NCBI RefSeq assembly: GCF_039839785.1 | Contig: NZ_JBDOQT010000001.1 | Coordinates: 2,914,001-2,978,000, forward strand | Reading direction: 5' to 3' | Length of the DNA stretch: 64,000 bases | From: Pelagibius sp. CAU 1746 | GTDB lineage: Bacteria; Pseudomonadota; Alphaproteobacteria; Kiloniellales; Kiloniellaceae | Shown here: positions 7,537-16,704 of the stretch, in pieces | Numbering within the stretch: the first letter of the stretch is position 1 | Layout of the letters: every line of letters starts with the position of its first letter | The notes under the pieces: model-generated | What the model was told of the DNA's origin: nothing | The model's input: the letters and a program-made list of their open reading frames with translations, nothing else | Database searches by the model: none | Made by a program: the position numbers and the translations under genes

Positions 7537-8727
7537 ATGGCCGCAATCGAACAGGATTCTGAAAGCTTTTCGTTGGGCCAACTGTGGTCGGACAAACGCT
7601 ACCGTGCGGTGGTCATGCAGATCTTGGTGATCGCCGGCGTCTTCCTCTTCCTCTCCTTCATCATCACCAACGCGGTTCAGAACCTGGAAGCCCTTGGCAA
7701 GACCTTTGGCTTTGAGTTTCTTGAAGCTCCCGCCAGCTACGATATCAACCAGTCGCTGATCCCCTACAACTCGCGCGACACGCATCTGCGCGCCTCGGTC
7801 GTTGGGTTGTTGAACACCGCCCTGGTGGCTTTCTGCGGCTGCGTGCTCGCAACCATTTTGGGCTTCATCCTCGGCGTGTTGCGGCTGTCCCACAACTGGC
7901 TGATCAACCGCCTCGTCTACTGCTACATCGAGTTCGTGCGCAATGTTCCGGTGCTGCTGCAAATCTTGCTGTGGCATGGCGTCATCGTCACTTCGCTGGA
8001 TGTGCCGCGCAATGCCTACAACCCGATGGCCGACGTGTTCCTGACCAATCGCGGCTTCTATGTGCCGCGCCCGGTTTTCGAGCCCGGTTTCGCATTCGTG
8101 GCAATCGTTTTCGTGGCGGCCATCGCCGGCATGATCATATTCAGCCGCTGGGCCAAGAAACACCAAGAAGCGACCGGTCAGATCTACCCGGTCTTTTCTA
8201 TCGGCGTTGCGGCGATCATCGGGCTTCCCGTGATCGCCTTTTTCGTGGCCGGCATGCCGATGTCTTTGGATGCGCCCGCGCTGAAGGGCTTCAATTTCCA
8301 GGGCGGCATGGTGCTGAAACCGGAGTTCACGGCCTTGTGGCTCGCCCTGTCGCTCTATACCGCGGCTTTCATCGCCGAGATCGTGCGCTCCGGCATTCAG
8401 GCGGTAAGCCATGGCCAGACCGAGGCCTCCTACGCGCTTGGCATCAAGCCGACCTGGACCATGCGGCTGATCATTATCCCGCAGGCCTTGCGTGTGATCG
8501 TGCCGCCACTGACCAGCCAGTATCTGAATCTGACGAAGAACTCTTCGCTGGCGATCGCCATCGGCTACATGGACGTGACCGCGACCCTTGGCGGCATCAC
8601 GCTGAACCAGACGGGCAAGGAGATGGAGTGCATGATCCTGCTACTGATGGTCTATCTGACCATCTCGCTGCTGATCTCCGCCTTCATGAACTGGTACAAC
8701 CGGCGCATCGCGCTGGTGGAACGCTGA
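7537..8727 (+). CDS. aapQ: General L-amino acid ABC transporter permease AapQ
   Basis: First membrane subunit of the Aap importer (HisM/PAAT permease family). The 396 residues are hydrophobic with the long N-terminal part typical of AapQ, IEFVRNVPVLLQILLWH around residue 130, and the C-terminal coupling loop EASYALGIKPTWTMRLIIIPQALRV... ending NLTKNSSLAIAIGYMD. Starts 125 bases after aapJ and ends 16 bases before aapM. Confidence 0.95.
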   Translation: MAAIEQDSESFSLGQLWSDKRYRAVVMQILVIAGVFLFLSFIITNAVQNLEALGKTFGFEFLEAPASYDINQSLIPYNSRDTHLRASVVGLLNTALVAFCGCVLATILGFILGVLRLSHNWLINRLVYCYIEFVRNVPVLLQILLWHGVIVTSLDVPRNAYNPMADVFLTNRGFYVPRPVFEPGFAFVAIVFVAAIAGMIIFSRWAKKHQEATGQIYPVFSIGVAAIIGLPVIAFFVAGMPMSLDAPALKGFNFQGGMVLKPEFTALWLALSLYTAAFIAEIVRSGIQAVSHGQTEASYALGIKPTWTMRLIIIPQALRVIVPPLTSQYLNLTKNSSLAIAIGYMDVTATLGGITLNQTGKEMECMILLLMVYLTISLLISAFMNWYNRRIALVER

Positions 8728-8743
8728 GGGGAGGTGCGACGAT

Positions 8744-10060
8744 ATGGTTGATACCGCGACTCAACCCCGCAGCTACGAACCCGGCAACCACCCGGACCTG
8801 CCGCCGCCGCTGCTGACCAGCGGCCCGATCGCCTGGGTGAGGGAGAACCTGCTGGGCTCGCCGCTCAACATCATCCTGACGGTGGTCTCGCTCTACCTGC
8901 TTTACCTCATCGTGCCGGGGCTCTTGAACTGGGCCATCTTCGACTCGGTGATCAACGCCGATTCGCGTGAGGGGTGCAGGGAGATTGCCGACGGCGCCTG
9001 CTGGGCCTTGCCGGCCATCCGTTTCGATCAATTCCTCTATGGCTTCTACCCGGACCACCTGCACTGGCGCATCAACCTGACGGCCGTGCTGTTCATTTTG
9101 GCGCTGCTGCCGGTGCTTTGGGATAAGGCCCCCTATCGGAAGTACTGGTTCATCTACACGGCTATTTTCCCGCTGATCGCTTTCATCCTTCTGATCGGGC
9201 CGGCGGCGTTCAATATGGACAACCCTGGGATCTTTGTTCCGTCGTTCCAGGCGTATGGAGATGCCGTCTCGAACCTGAATCCCATCGCGTTGGTGTGGAC
9301 TCTTCTTGGGGATATTTTCGGGCTGATCTTCTGGATTCTGTCATGGATCGTGTATCCGTTCTTCAAGCCAATCGGATGGGTGTTGGTTGAGCAGGTCGGG
9401 ATGGAGAACGTCGAGACAACGAAGCTTGGTGGCTTTGCCCTTAACACCATTATTGGCGTTACCGGCATCGTCGCCTCGCTCCCGCTCGGCATCTTGCTCG
9501 CCCTCGGGCGGCGTTCGCATATGCCCATCGTGCGCACCCTCTGCGTCATGTTCATCGAGTTCATCCGCGGCGTGCCACTAATCACGCTACTCTTCGTCGC
9601 TTCGACGATGCTGAACTACTTCCTGCCGCCGGGCACGACCTTCGATCTGATCCTTCGGGTGCTCATCATGGTCACGCTGTTTTCCTCGGCCTATATCGCC
9701 GAGGTGGTGCGTGGCGGTCTGCAGGCCATTCCCAAGGGGCAGACGGAAGCCGCCGACGCGATGGGCTTGCGTTACTGGCAGTCGATGCGGCTGATCGTGC
9801 TGCCGCAGGCGCTTAAGATTTCCATCCCCGGTATCGTCAATACCTTCGTCGGCCTGTTCAAGGACACGACCTTGGTGGTGATCATCGGCTTGACCGACGT
9901 TCTGGGCGTCGGGCGCGCGTCGCTGTCCGACGCCAAGTGGCAGGGCTTGCCGGAAGAGGTCTATGTCTTCACGGCGATCCTCTTCTTCGTCTGCTGCTTC
10001 AGCATGGCGCGTTATTCGACGTACCTGGAAAAGAAACTGCATACCGGCCATAAGCGCTAA
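8744..10060 (+). CDS. aapM: General L-amino acid ABC transporter permease AapM
   Basis: Second membrane subunit of the Aap importer. The C-terminal half is typical: [31 protein letters not shown], and the coupling loop [23 protein letters not shown] followed by [16 protein letters not shown]. At 438 residues it is about 50 longer than the usual AapM as I know it. The extra length lies in a hydrophobic region around residues 160-225, encoded by about 9200-9460, where third codon positions are visibly less GC-rich than in the flanks. The frame is intact. GAGGGGAGGT precedes the start. Confidence 0.94.
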   Translation: MVDTATQPRSYEPGNHPDLPPPLLTSGPIAWVRENLLGSPLNIILTVVSLYLLYLIVPGLLNWAIFDSVINADSREGCREIADGACWALPAIRFDQFLYGFYPDHLHWRINLTAVLFILALLPVLWDKAPYRKYWFIYTAIFPLIAFILLIGPAAFNMDNPGIFVPSFQAYGDAVSNLNPIALVWTLLGDIFGLIFWILSWIVYPFFKPIGWVLVEQVGMENVETTKLGGFALNTIIGVTGIVASLPLGILLALGRRSHMPIVRTLCVMFIEFIRGVPLITLLFVASTMLNYFLPPGTTFDLILRVLIMVTLFSSAYIAEVVRGGLQAIPKGQTEAADAMGLRYWQSMRLIVLPQALKISIPGIVNTFVGLFKDTTLVVIIGLTDVLGVGRASLSDAKWQGLPEEVYVFTAILFFVCCFSMARYSTYLEKKLHTGHKR

Positions 10061-10116
10061 GGCCGGCGCCGGATCAACAAGCGCCCGGCGCGGGCCGAAC
10101 AAGGAGGCTAAACTGG

Positions 10117-10893
<777 letters not shown>

Positions 10894-10906
10894 CCACCGT
10901 CGCGCG

Positions 10907-10949
10907 AAGGGCGCCGCGGAGCCGCAACTGCGGGTCCCGGCGCCCTTTT
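10907..10949 (+). terminator. Rho-independent terminator of the aap operon
   Basis: Arms AAGGGCGCCG (10907-10916) and CGGCGCCCTT (10938-10947), perfectly complementary, with a loop containing a smaller CCGCA/TGCGG hairpin, followed by TTTTCC. It begins 14 bases after the aapP stop. Confidence 0.85.
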
Positions 10950-11033
10950 CCTTTCTCAGCGCAGTGCGAGTCTCAACGGTCCGTTCGCGGGCGATTGGTA
11001 ATATGGCTTTGGCAAACACCTTGGGGCAGCAGG

Positions 11034-12113
11034 ATGAGTGAGATTCGAGGGGCACGTCGCGACGGCGGGTCGCCCGGCGCGGCGTCACGCGGCAAGGTCG
11101 CCTTCCTTCAACTCGAGCCGACGACGCGCTGCAATTTCATCTGTGGCTTCTGCAGCGGGAGGCAGATGGATCAGACGGATTTCGCGGTCGAGGATTTCGA
11201 CCGCCTGCTCGAGGCCTTTCCGGAGGTGGAGCACATCGAATTGCAGGGCGAGGGCGAGCCGCTGCTCCACAAGGGGTTCTTTGCGATGGCGCGGCGGGCA
11301 CGAACGCGCGGCATCCGCTTGTCGATGATCACCAACGGCAGCCTGTTGTCGGAGGAGCGGGTCGCGGCCATTCTCGATCTCGGCATGGAGGCGATCAACG
11401 TTTCCGTCGAGTCACCGGATGAGGACGAGTTCCGGGACATCCGCGGCGGCAGCTTCGCCAAGGTCAAGGCCGGCATCGCACGCCTGTTGGAAGCCAGGAG
11501 GGCGCGCGGTCTGGACCGGCCGCTGGTCGGTTTCGCCATTACTGTCCTCAAGCACACCGTCGAGCGCCTGCCGGAGATTGCCGCGCTCTACGAGGAACTC
11601 GGTATGGATGGCGGCGCGACGGTGCAGCCGCTGAGCCGCATGGACGCCTTCAGCAAGGTCTATGACGAAGAGGTCGCGGCGCAGTTCCTGGACGAGGCGG
11701 ACACGCAACGTCTCTTGCGCCTGCGCAACAGCGATCCCAAGGTGCGTGCGATGACCAGGCAGGCCGCGCAGAGCGGCCACTTCTATCCCGAGATGCACAG
11801 GCGTTTCCCGATACTGCACGGTTGCCCCTGGGTGAGGGGCGGTCTCTATGTCGACCGCCACGGCGCTCTGCTGAGCTGCTGCATGGTGAAGGATGCCGCG
11901 GCTCATGGACTGGGGAAACTGGGCATCACCCCCGTGGAGGCCGTGCTGAACAGGCGCCGGGAAATCGACGCGGCGCTTAGCGCCGGGCGGCCGCCGGAAC
12001 AGTGCCGGGGCTGCGCCTACTACAGGCCGCCGGAACAACGGGAGGTGCTGCTGCAGCGAATGCGGGCGCGGAATTTGCAGCGCCGGCGAGCGGAGGCGGC
12101 TAAGCCGGAATGA
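11034..12113 (+). CDS. Radical SAM protein with C-terminal SPASM-like cysteine region
   Basis: A 359-residue enzyme of the radical SAM superfamily. The SAM-binding 4Fe-4S cluster motif is C33-NFI-C37-GF-C40; GEGEPLL and ITNGSLL fit the beta-strands of the SAM barrel. The C-terminal part has further cysteines at 264, 282, 283, 324 and 327 in an arrangement like a SPASM/twitch auxiliary cluster domain. The chosen start (ATG 11034) follows GGGGCAGCAGG. The substrate is unknown: no small RiPP-like precursor gene lies next to it. Its 3' end overlaps the convergent GNAT gene by 14 bases. Confidence 0.85.
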   Translation: MSEIRGARRDGGSPGAASRGKVAFLQLEPTTRCNFICGFCSGRQMDQTDFAVEDFDRLLEAFPEVEHIELQGEGEPLLHKGFFAMARRARTRGIRLSMITNGSLLSEERVAAILDLGMEAINVSVESPDEDEFRDIRGGSFAKVKAGIARLLEARRARGLDRPLVGFAITVLKHTVERLPEIAALYEELGMDGGATVQPLSRMDAFSKVYDEEVAAQFLDEADTQRLLRLRNSDPKVRAMTRQAAQSGHFYPEMHRRFPILHGCPWVRGGLYVDRHGALLSCCMVKDAAAHGLGKLGITPVEAVLNRRREIDAALSAGRPPEQCRGCAYYRPPEQREVLLQRMRARNLQRRRAEAAKPE

Positions 12114-13119
12114 TGCCGCTGATCTGCGGGTCGATGATTTCCTGCTCCTCCTGGCGGTAGGGCACGAAGCCCATGCGCTGGTAGAGGGGCAGGGCGCGCG
12201 GATGGTCCATGGTGTTGGTATTGACCGTCAGACGCTCCGGCTCGTAGCTCCAGGCCTGCTCGATGGCTGAATGGAGCAGATAGCGCCCCAGGCCGCGTCC
12301 CACGCAGTGTGGCATGAGCCCGAAGTAGGCGAGGTCGATGGTCGGTTCCTCGCGGCGGTCGAGTTCGAAGTAACCGGCGGGGGCGCCGTCGACATACAGC
12401 ACGAAGACTTCGACCCTGTCGTCGGCAAGGATGCCGCCCAGGTCTTCGTCGCTCATCTGGCGGCGATACCACCAACGCCAGTCGCCGCCGACGGAGTTGT
12501 AGAGATAGCGGTAGAAGCCCACGGTTGGCTGCTCGGCCAGCATCAGGGCATATTTCGTTTTTATCGGCGGATGCGCCGGGGCCAGGGACGGGCGCTCGGT
12601 CATCTCCAGGTAGGTTATGGTGAAGCGGACCCTGGGGTCGCGCCCGGCGGCCAGCTCCACCTCCGGCGGCAGAGCAACGCCCTCCGGTGGCGCTTTCGGC
12701 AGGTCCAGCCAGCGCGCCAAGATCGCATGGGGCGTGTAGGCATAGCCGACGGCCGAATAGAAGCCGATCACCGGCCGGTTGCTGTCCCGCACGATCAGTT
12801 GGATCTTCAGGATGCCCCGTTCGGCAAGCCAGTCCTCCGCGCGGCGCACCAGGCGGCGCCCCAGGCCGGCACCCTGGTGGGCCGGGTCGACCGCCACATA
12901 GTACAGCCAGCCGCGGTGGCCGTCATGGCCGCAGCAGATCGTGCCGACAACCTGACCTTCGCCTTCGGCAACAAGGATCTCGGCGTTGCTGCTGGACCGC
13001 CAGCGGGCGATATCGAGATCGGGGTCGTTGTACCAGCAGGTGAGGCCGCAGCGCTCCCACAGCGCGGTGCAGCCGGCGAAATCTTCGTCGCCGTAGGACC
13101 TGATTTCCGGCAAGGTCAA
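12100..13119 (-). CDS. Tandem GNAT-domain acetyltransferase
   Basis: About 339 residues with two GNAT folds. The first (about residues 4-150) shows the acetyl-CoA loop HQGAGLGRRLVRRAED; the second (about 180-330) shows VGRGLGRYLLHSAIEQAW and the C-terminal LYQRMGFVPYR. The preferred start is a TTG whose last two bases begin the TGA of sseA (TTGA overlap), because an ATG at 13176 would place 19 arginine-rich residues inside sseA. The acceptor is unknown; tandem GNATs act on small amines, aminoglycosides or proteins. Likely translationally coupled to sseA. Confidence 0.8.
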   Translation of the reverse strand: MTLPEIRSYGDEDFAGCTALWERCGLTCWYNDPDLDIARWRSSSNAEILVAEGEGQVVGTICCGHDGHRGWLYYVAVDPAHQGAGLGRRLVRRAEDWLAERGILKIQLIVRDSNRPVIGFYSAVGYAYTPHAILARWLDLPKAPPEGVALPPEVELAAGRDPRVRFTITYLEMTERPSLAPAHPPIKTKYALMLAEQPTVGFYRYLYNSVGGDWRWWYRRQMSDEDLGGILADDRVEVFVLYVDGAPAGYFELDRREEPTIDLAYFGLMPHCVGRGLGRYLLHSAIEQAWSYEPERLTVNTNTMDHPRALPLYQRMGFVPYRQEEQEIIDPQISGIIPA

Positions 13120-13991
13120 GACTGCTCGGCCGTGGCTGGGCCGGTTTCGACCGGCGTGTCGCCTTCCAGGCCCCATTCGGACCAGGAGCCGTCATAAACG
13201 GCCACGTCGCGGTGGCCGAGGCGATGCAGCGCCAGGCTCAGCACCGCGGCGGTGACGCCGGAACCGCAGGTGGCGATCACCGGGCGGTTAAGGTCGACCC
13301 CCGCCTCGGCGAAGCGTTCCTTCAAGGTGTCGTCGTCCAGCAGGGTCTGCCGGGTCTGCTCGACGACCTCGACGAAAGGCAGGTTGCGGCTGCCGGGGAT
13401 ATGGCCGGACCGCAGACCCTGGCGGGGCTCCGGATCGCTGCCCTGAAAGCGGCCCCGGCCGCGGGCGTCCAGCACTTGCTCTCCGCCGCTCTCCAGATTG
13501 GCCAGAAGCTGGCTGCGGTCGCGCAGCAGGAAGCTGTTGATCCGCGGGGTAAAGTGACGTTCTTCAGGATGCGCCTCGCCGTCTTCCACCGGGCGGCCTT
13601 CGTTCATCCATTTCGGCAGGCCGCCGTCCAGCACCGCCACCTCCCGGTGGCCGAAATAGCGGAAGGTCCACCAGACCCGCGGGGCGCTCCAGATGCCGCG
13701 CTGGTCGTAGATCACCAGGCGCAGCCCGTCACCGAGGCCGAGCTTGCGGACCTTGGAGGAGAAGATGTGCGGCGGCGGCACCATGTGTGGCAGATCGCTC
13801 GCCGGGTCCTTGATGTCGTCGATGTCGAAGAAGACGGCGCCGGGGATGTGCTGCGCCTCGAACTCGCGGCGGGGATCCAGGCCTTCGCCCGGCAGGTAGT
13901 AGCTGGCGTCCACGACTCGCAGGTCGGGCGCCCCCAGGTTCTCGGCCAGCCACTCGGTGGAGACCAGCGCGTCCTTCGCAAAATCGACCAT
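13116..13991 (-). CDS. sseA: 3-mercaptopyruvate sulfurtransferase (rhodanese family)
   Basis: Transfers sulfur from 3-mercaptopyruvate to thiol acceptors or cyanide. The 291 residues carry two rhodanese domains: an inactive N-terminal one (VVDASYYLPGEG, HIPGAVFFDIDDI, VLDGGLPKW) and a catalytic one with Cys242 in CGSGVTA, the loop typical of mercaptopyruvate rather than thiosulfate sulfurtransferases. The ATG at 13991 follows GGGAGGAAG; the open frame extends further into alaX but not as coding sequence. Neighbours are cysteine and sulfur-related genes. Confidence 0.93.
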   Translation of the reverse strand: MVDFAKDALVSTEWLAENLGAPDLRVVDASYYLPGEGLDPRREFEAQHIPGAVFFDIDDIKDPASDLPHMVPPPHIFSSKVRKLGLGDGLRLVIYDQRGIWSAPRVWWTFRYFGHREVAVLDGGLPKWMNEGRPVEDGEAHPEERHFTPRINSFLLRDRSQLLANLESGGEQVLDARGRGRFQGSDPEPRQGLRSGHIPGSRNLPFVEVVEQTRQTLLDDDTLKERFAEAGVDLNRPVIATCGSGVTAAVLSLALHRLGHRDVAVYDGSWSEWGLEGDTPVETGPATAEQS

Positions 13992-14043
13992 CGTTGCTTT
14001 CACTTCCTCCCGAAGGCCCGCCGCTGCGGGCTGCTGCGGGTTC

Positions 14044-14751
14044 TTATTCGTCGAACAGAATGTTGATGCGCCGGTTCTGGCGGCCCTTGTTCTCGATCTT
14101 GCCGACGCGCACGCGGCCGATCTCGCCGGTGTGGGCCACATGGGTGCCTCCACAGGGTTGCAGATCGACCCCGGCGATGTCGAGCAGGCGCACGCGCCCG
14201 CCGCCCATGGGCGGCTTCACCGACATGGTGCGCACCAGATCGGGCTGTGCCGCCAACTCCTCTTCGCTGATCCAGCGCGGCGCCACAGGATGGTCCTCCG
14301 CGACCAGGCGGTTGAGCTCCGCCGTGAGGTGCTCCTTGTCGAGCTGGGTATCGGGCAGGTTGAAATCGAGCCGGCCTTTCTCGGCGCCGATCTGTCCGCC
14401 GGTCACGTCCCCGGTGACGACGGCGCACAGTAGGTGCAGGCAGGTGTGCATGCGCATGTGCTTGTGGCGGCGGTCCCAGTCGATTTCCGCCGTGACCTTG
14501 CTGCCGGGGGCGGGCGCGGCGGCGCCGTCCTCCAGGACGTGGACCACGTCTTCGTGGGTCTCGCCCTTGACCGCATCGATGACGCGCAGTTGGCTGCCGT
14601 CTTCCAGGATCAGGGTTCCGCAGTCACCCGGCTGGCCGCCGCCGGTGGGGTAGAAGACCGTGCGGTCCAGGCGTACGCCCTCCGGCCCGCTCGCCGTGAC
14701 CGTGGCATCGCAGGACTTGAGGTAGGGGTCATCCCTGAACAGCAGTTCCAT
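14044..14751 (-). CDS. Alanyl-tRNA editing protein AlaX-type
   Basis: Free-standing homolog of the alanyl-tRNA synthetase editing domain, which hydrolyses Ser- or Gly-tRNA(Ala). In 235 residues it shows the zinc ligands H102 and H106 in HTCLH, and C200 with H204 in CGGTH, plus FYPTGGGQPGD near residue 33 as in the AlaRS editing region. There is no synthetase domain. It is placed between cysteine synthase (48 bases) and sseA (52 bases). Confidence 0.93.
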   Translation of the reverse strand: MELLFRDDPYLKSCDATVTASGPEGVRLDRTVFYPTGGGQPGDCGTLILEDGSQLRVIDAVKGETHEDVVHVLEDGAAAPAPGSKVTAEIDWDRRHKHMRMHTCLHLLCAVVTGDVTGGQIGAEKGRLDFNLPDTQLDKEHLTAELNRLVAEDHPVAPRWISEEELAAQPDLVRTMSVKPPMGGGRVRLLDIAGVDLQPCGGTHVAHTGEIGRVRVGKIENKGRQNRRINILFDE

Positions 14752-14799
14752 GTTTCGCCTCTCTCCGCTTCTCTAATCGGGCCCTCGATTTCGGGGGTA

Positions 14800-15810
14800 T
14801 CAGCCCCGCCAGCCGAGCCAAGCCGGCACCGGCAGTCCTTTTTCGCGCAAGAACGCCGGATTGAACAGCTTGCTTTGATAGCGCATGCCGCCATCGCAGA
14901 GAATGGTGACGATTGTATGTCCCGGCCCCAACTTCTTGGCCATACGCACCGCCCCGGCCACGTTGATGCCGGTGGAGGCGCCGAGGCAGAGACCTTCTCG
15001 CTCCAGCAAGTCGAAGACGTAAGGGATCGCTTCGCTGTCCGGGATTTGGAAGGGCTCGTTGACCTCGATACCCTCCAGATTGGCGGTGATGCGGCCCTGG
15101 CCGATACCCTCGCTGATGGAGGAGCCCTCAGCCTTCAGCTCGCCGTGAGCGTAGTAGTTGTAAAGGGCCGCGCCCATGGGGTCGGCCAGGCCGATGACAA
15201 CGTCCTTGTTGCGCTCCTTCAGGGCCTGGCTGACGCCGGCCAATGTCCCGCCGGTGCCCACGGCGCTGACGAAGGCGTCGATCTTGCCGTCGGTCTGCGC
15301 CCAGATCTCCGGGCCGGTGGTCTCGTAGTGGCCGCGCCGGTTGGCGACATTGTCGAACTGCCGGGCCCAGATGGCGCCCTGGGGATGGCTCTCGTTCAGT
15401 TCCTTGGCCAGGCGCTCCGAGACATGGACGTAGTTATCCGGGTCGCGGTAGGGCACGGCGGGCACTTCCTTCAGCTCGGCCCCGGAAATCCGCAGGATGT
15501 CCTTCTTTTCCTGGCTCTGGGTATCGGGGATGACGATGACGCAGCGGTAGCCGCGCGCCCGGGCCACCAGGGCCAGGCCGATGCCCGTGTTGCCGGCGGT
15601 GCCCTCGACGATGATGCCGCCCGGCCGCAGCGTCCCGCGCTCCTCGGCGTCCTTGATGATCGCCCAGGCGGCCCGGTCCTTCACCGAGCCGCCGGGATTC
15701 TGGAATTCCGCCTTGCCCAGGATTTCGCAGCCGGTCTCTTCGGAGAGTTTGCGCAGGCGGATAAGGGGGGTGTTGCCGATCGCGCCGACAAAACCGTCAC
15801 AGACGTCCAT
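14800..15810 (-). CDS. Cysteine synthase A-type, PLP-dependent
   Basis: Fold-type II PLP enzyme making cysteine from O-acetylserine and sulfide. In 336 residues: the PLP lysine K44 in NPGGSVKDRAA, the substrate loop TAGNTG at 71-76 (TAGNTG instead of the TSGNTG of classic CysK; both types are known), and the glycine-rich phosphate loop AVGTGGTLAG. The ATG at 15810 is preferred over one at 15885 because AAGGAAG lies upstream and the family N-terminus begins here. Same strand as alaX, sseA and the GNAT gene, consistent with one operon. Confidence 0.88.
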   Translation of the reverse strand: MDVCDGFVGAIGNTPLIRLRKLSEETGCEILGKAEFQNPGGSVKDRAAWAIIKDAEERGTLRPGGIIVEGTAGNTGIGLALVARARGYRCVIVIPDTQSQEKKDILRISGAELKEVPAVPYRDPDNYVHVSERLAKELNESHPQGAIWARQFDNVANRRGHYETTGPEIWAQTDGKIDAFVSAVGTGGTLAGVSQALKERNKDVVIGLADPMGAALYNYYAHGELKAEGSSISEGIGQGRITANLEGIEVNEPFQIPDSEAIPYVFDLLEREGLCLGASTGINVAGAVRMAKKLGPGHTIVTILCDGGMRYQSKLFNPAFLREKGLPVPAWLGWRG

Positions 15811-15931
15811 TTCTTCTTCTTCCTTGCTGAGACGCCACCGCCGGAGAGGGGGCGCCTGGCCGGCGAGAGTAGCTGCCCCGGCCAAGGGGGTTCAAGGGAT
15901 GCTCCAGCATTTTGACACATTTTGCTGTAGA

Positions 15932-16543
15932 TCACTTCCAAATACGCATAACATCTGTGTAATTCAAGGCCAACCATTGCAGAGCGGCGACCGTGATGAG
16001 ATTTGTGATCTGCCCCGAGGCCAGGCGGGCGAGGGCCTCGCTGCGCGCCAAGGGCAGCACCCGGATGTCTTCATGTTCATGATCCAGGCCGTGAATGCCG
16101 CCGACGCCGCGGCTGTCGATGCGTCCGCAGTAGATAACGACGGTCTCGGAACAGCCGCCCGGCGTCGTCAGGAAGCGTCCGATGGGCAGCAGCTCGCCCA
16201 CCGTGCAGCCGGCCTCCTCCTGAGTTTCACGGCGCACGACCGTATCCGGGTCCTCTCCGGGCTCGATGACGCCGGCGACGATTTCGATCAGCCAGGGCTC
16301 CATGCCGGCGGCATAGGCGCCCGGACGGAACTGTTCGATCAGCACCACCTGGTCGCGCGCCGGGTCGTACAGCAGGACCGCGGCGGCGTGGCCGCGCTCG
16401 AAGATTTCGCGGGACATCTCTCCGGTCCAACCGCCGTCGAAGGTATGGTGGCGCAAGCGATAGCGGTCGACTTGGAAATACCCCTTGAAGGCTGTGGTTT
16501 TTTCCAGGATTTCGACACGGCGGTCCTTGGTGGCGTCGCTCAT
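15932..16543 (-). CDS. Nudix hydrolase, ADP-ribose pyrophosphatase type
   Basis: The 203-residue protein contains a complete Nudix box between G91 and G112 (G-x5-E97-x7-R105-E106-x2-E109-E110-x-G112). The flanks AVLLYD, VVLIEQFRPGAY and WLIEIVAG match the ADP-ribose pyrophosphatase (NudF-like) group, which hydrolyses ADP-ribose to AMP and ribose-5-phosphate. ATG 16543 is chosen; a GTG two codons upstream is possible. The cysteine synthase gene begins 121 bases downstream. Confidence 0.88.
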   Translation of the reverse strand: MSDATKDRRVEILEKTTAFKGYFQVDRYRLRHHTFDGGWTGEMSREIFERGHAAAVLLYDPARDQVVLIEQFRPGAYAAGMEPWLIEIVAGVIEPGEDPDTVVRRETQEEAGCTVGELLPIGRFLTTPGGCSETVVIYCGRIDSRGVGGIHGLDHEHEDIRVLPLARSEALARLASGQITNLITVAALQWLALNYTDVMRIWK

Positions 16544-16704
16544 CAACACGGGTCCTGTTATCGGGTTATCGCAGGCCCCCGGTACGGAGGCGGCGCAACC
16601 TTAGCCGAGGCGCGCCGGCGGACCCAACGGCATTCCCACCGCTTGCCTGGGCGGGGCCGCCGTGTTGCGATCGCCGGACGACGCGGAAATGGGAAGGGTG
16701 TGAG

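Noticed and set aside
10894-11033. Small precursor peptide gene next to the radical SAM enzyme
   Set aside because: The region is occupied by a terminator and offers no short frame with a ribosome-binding site and Cys/Ser/Thr-rich core.
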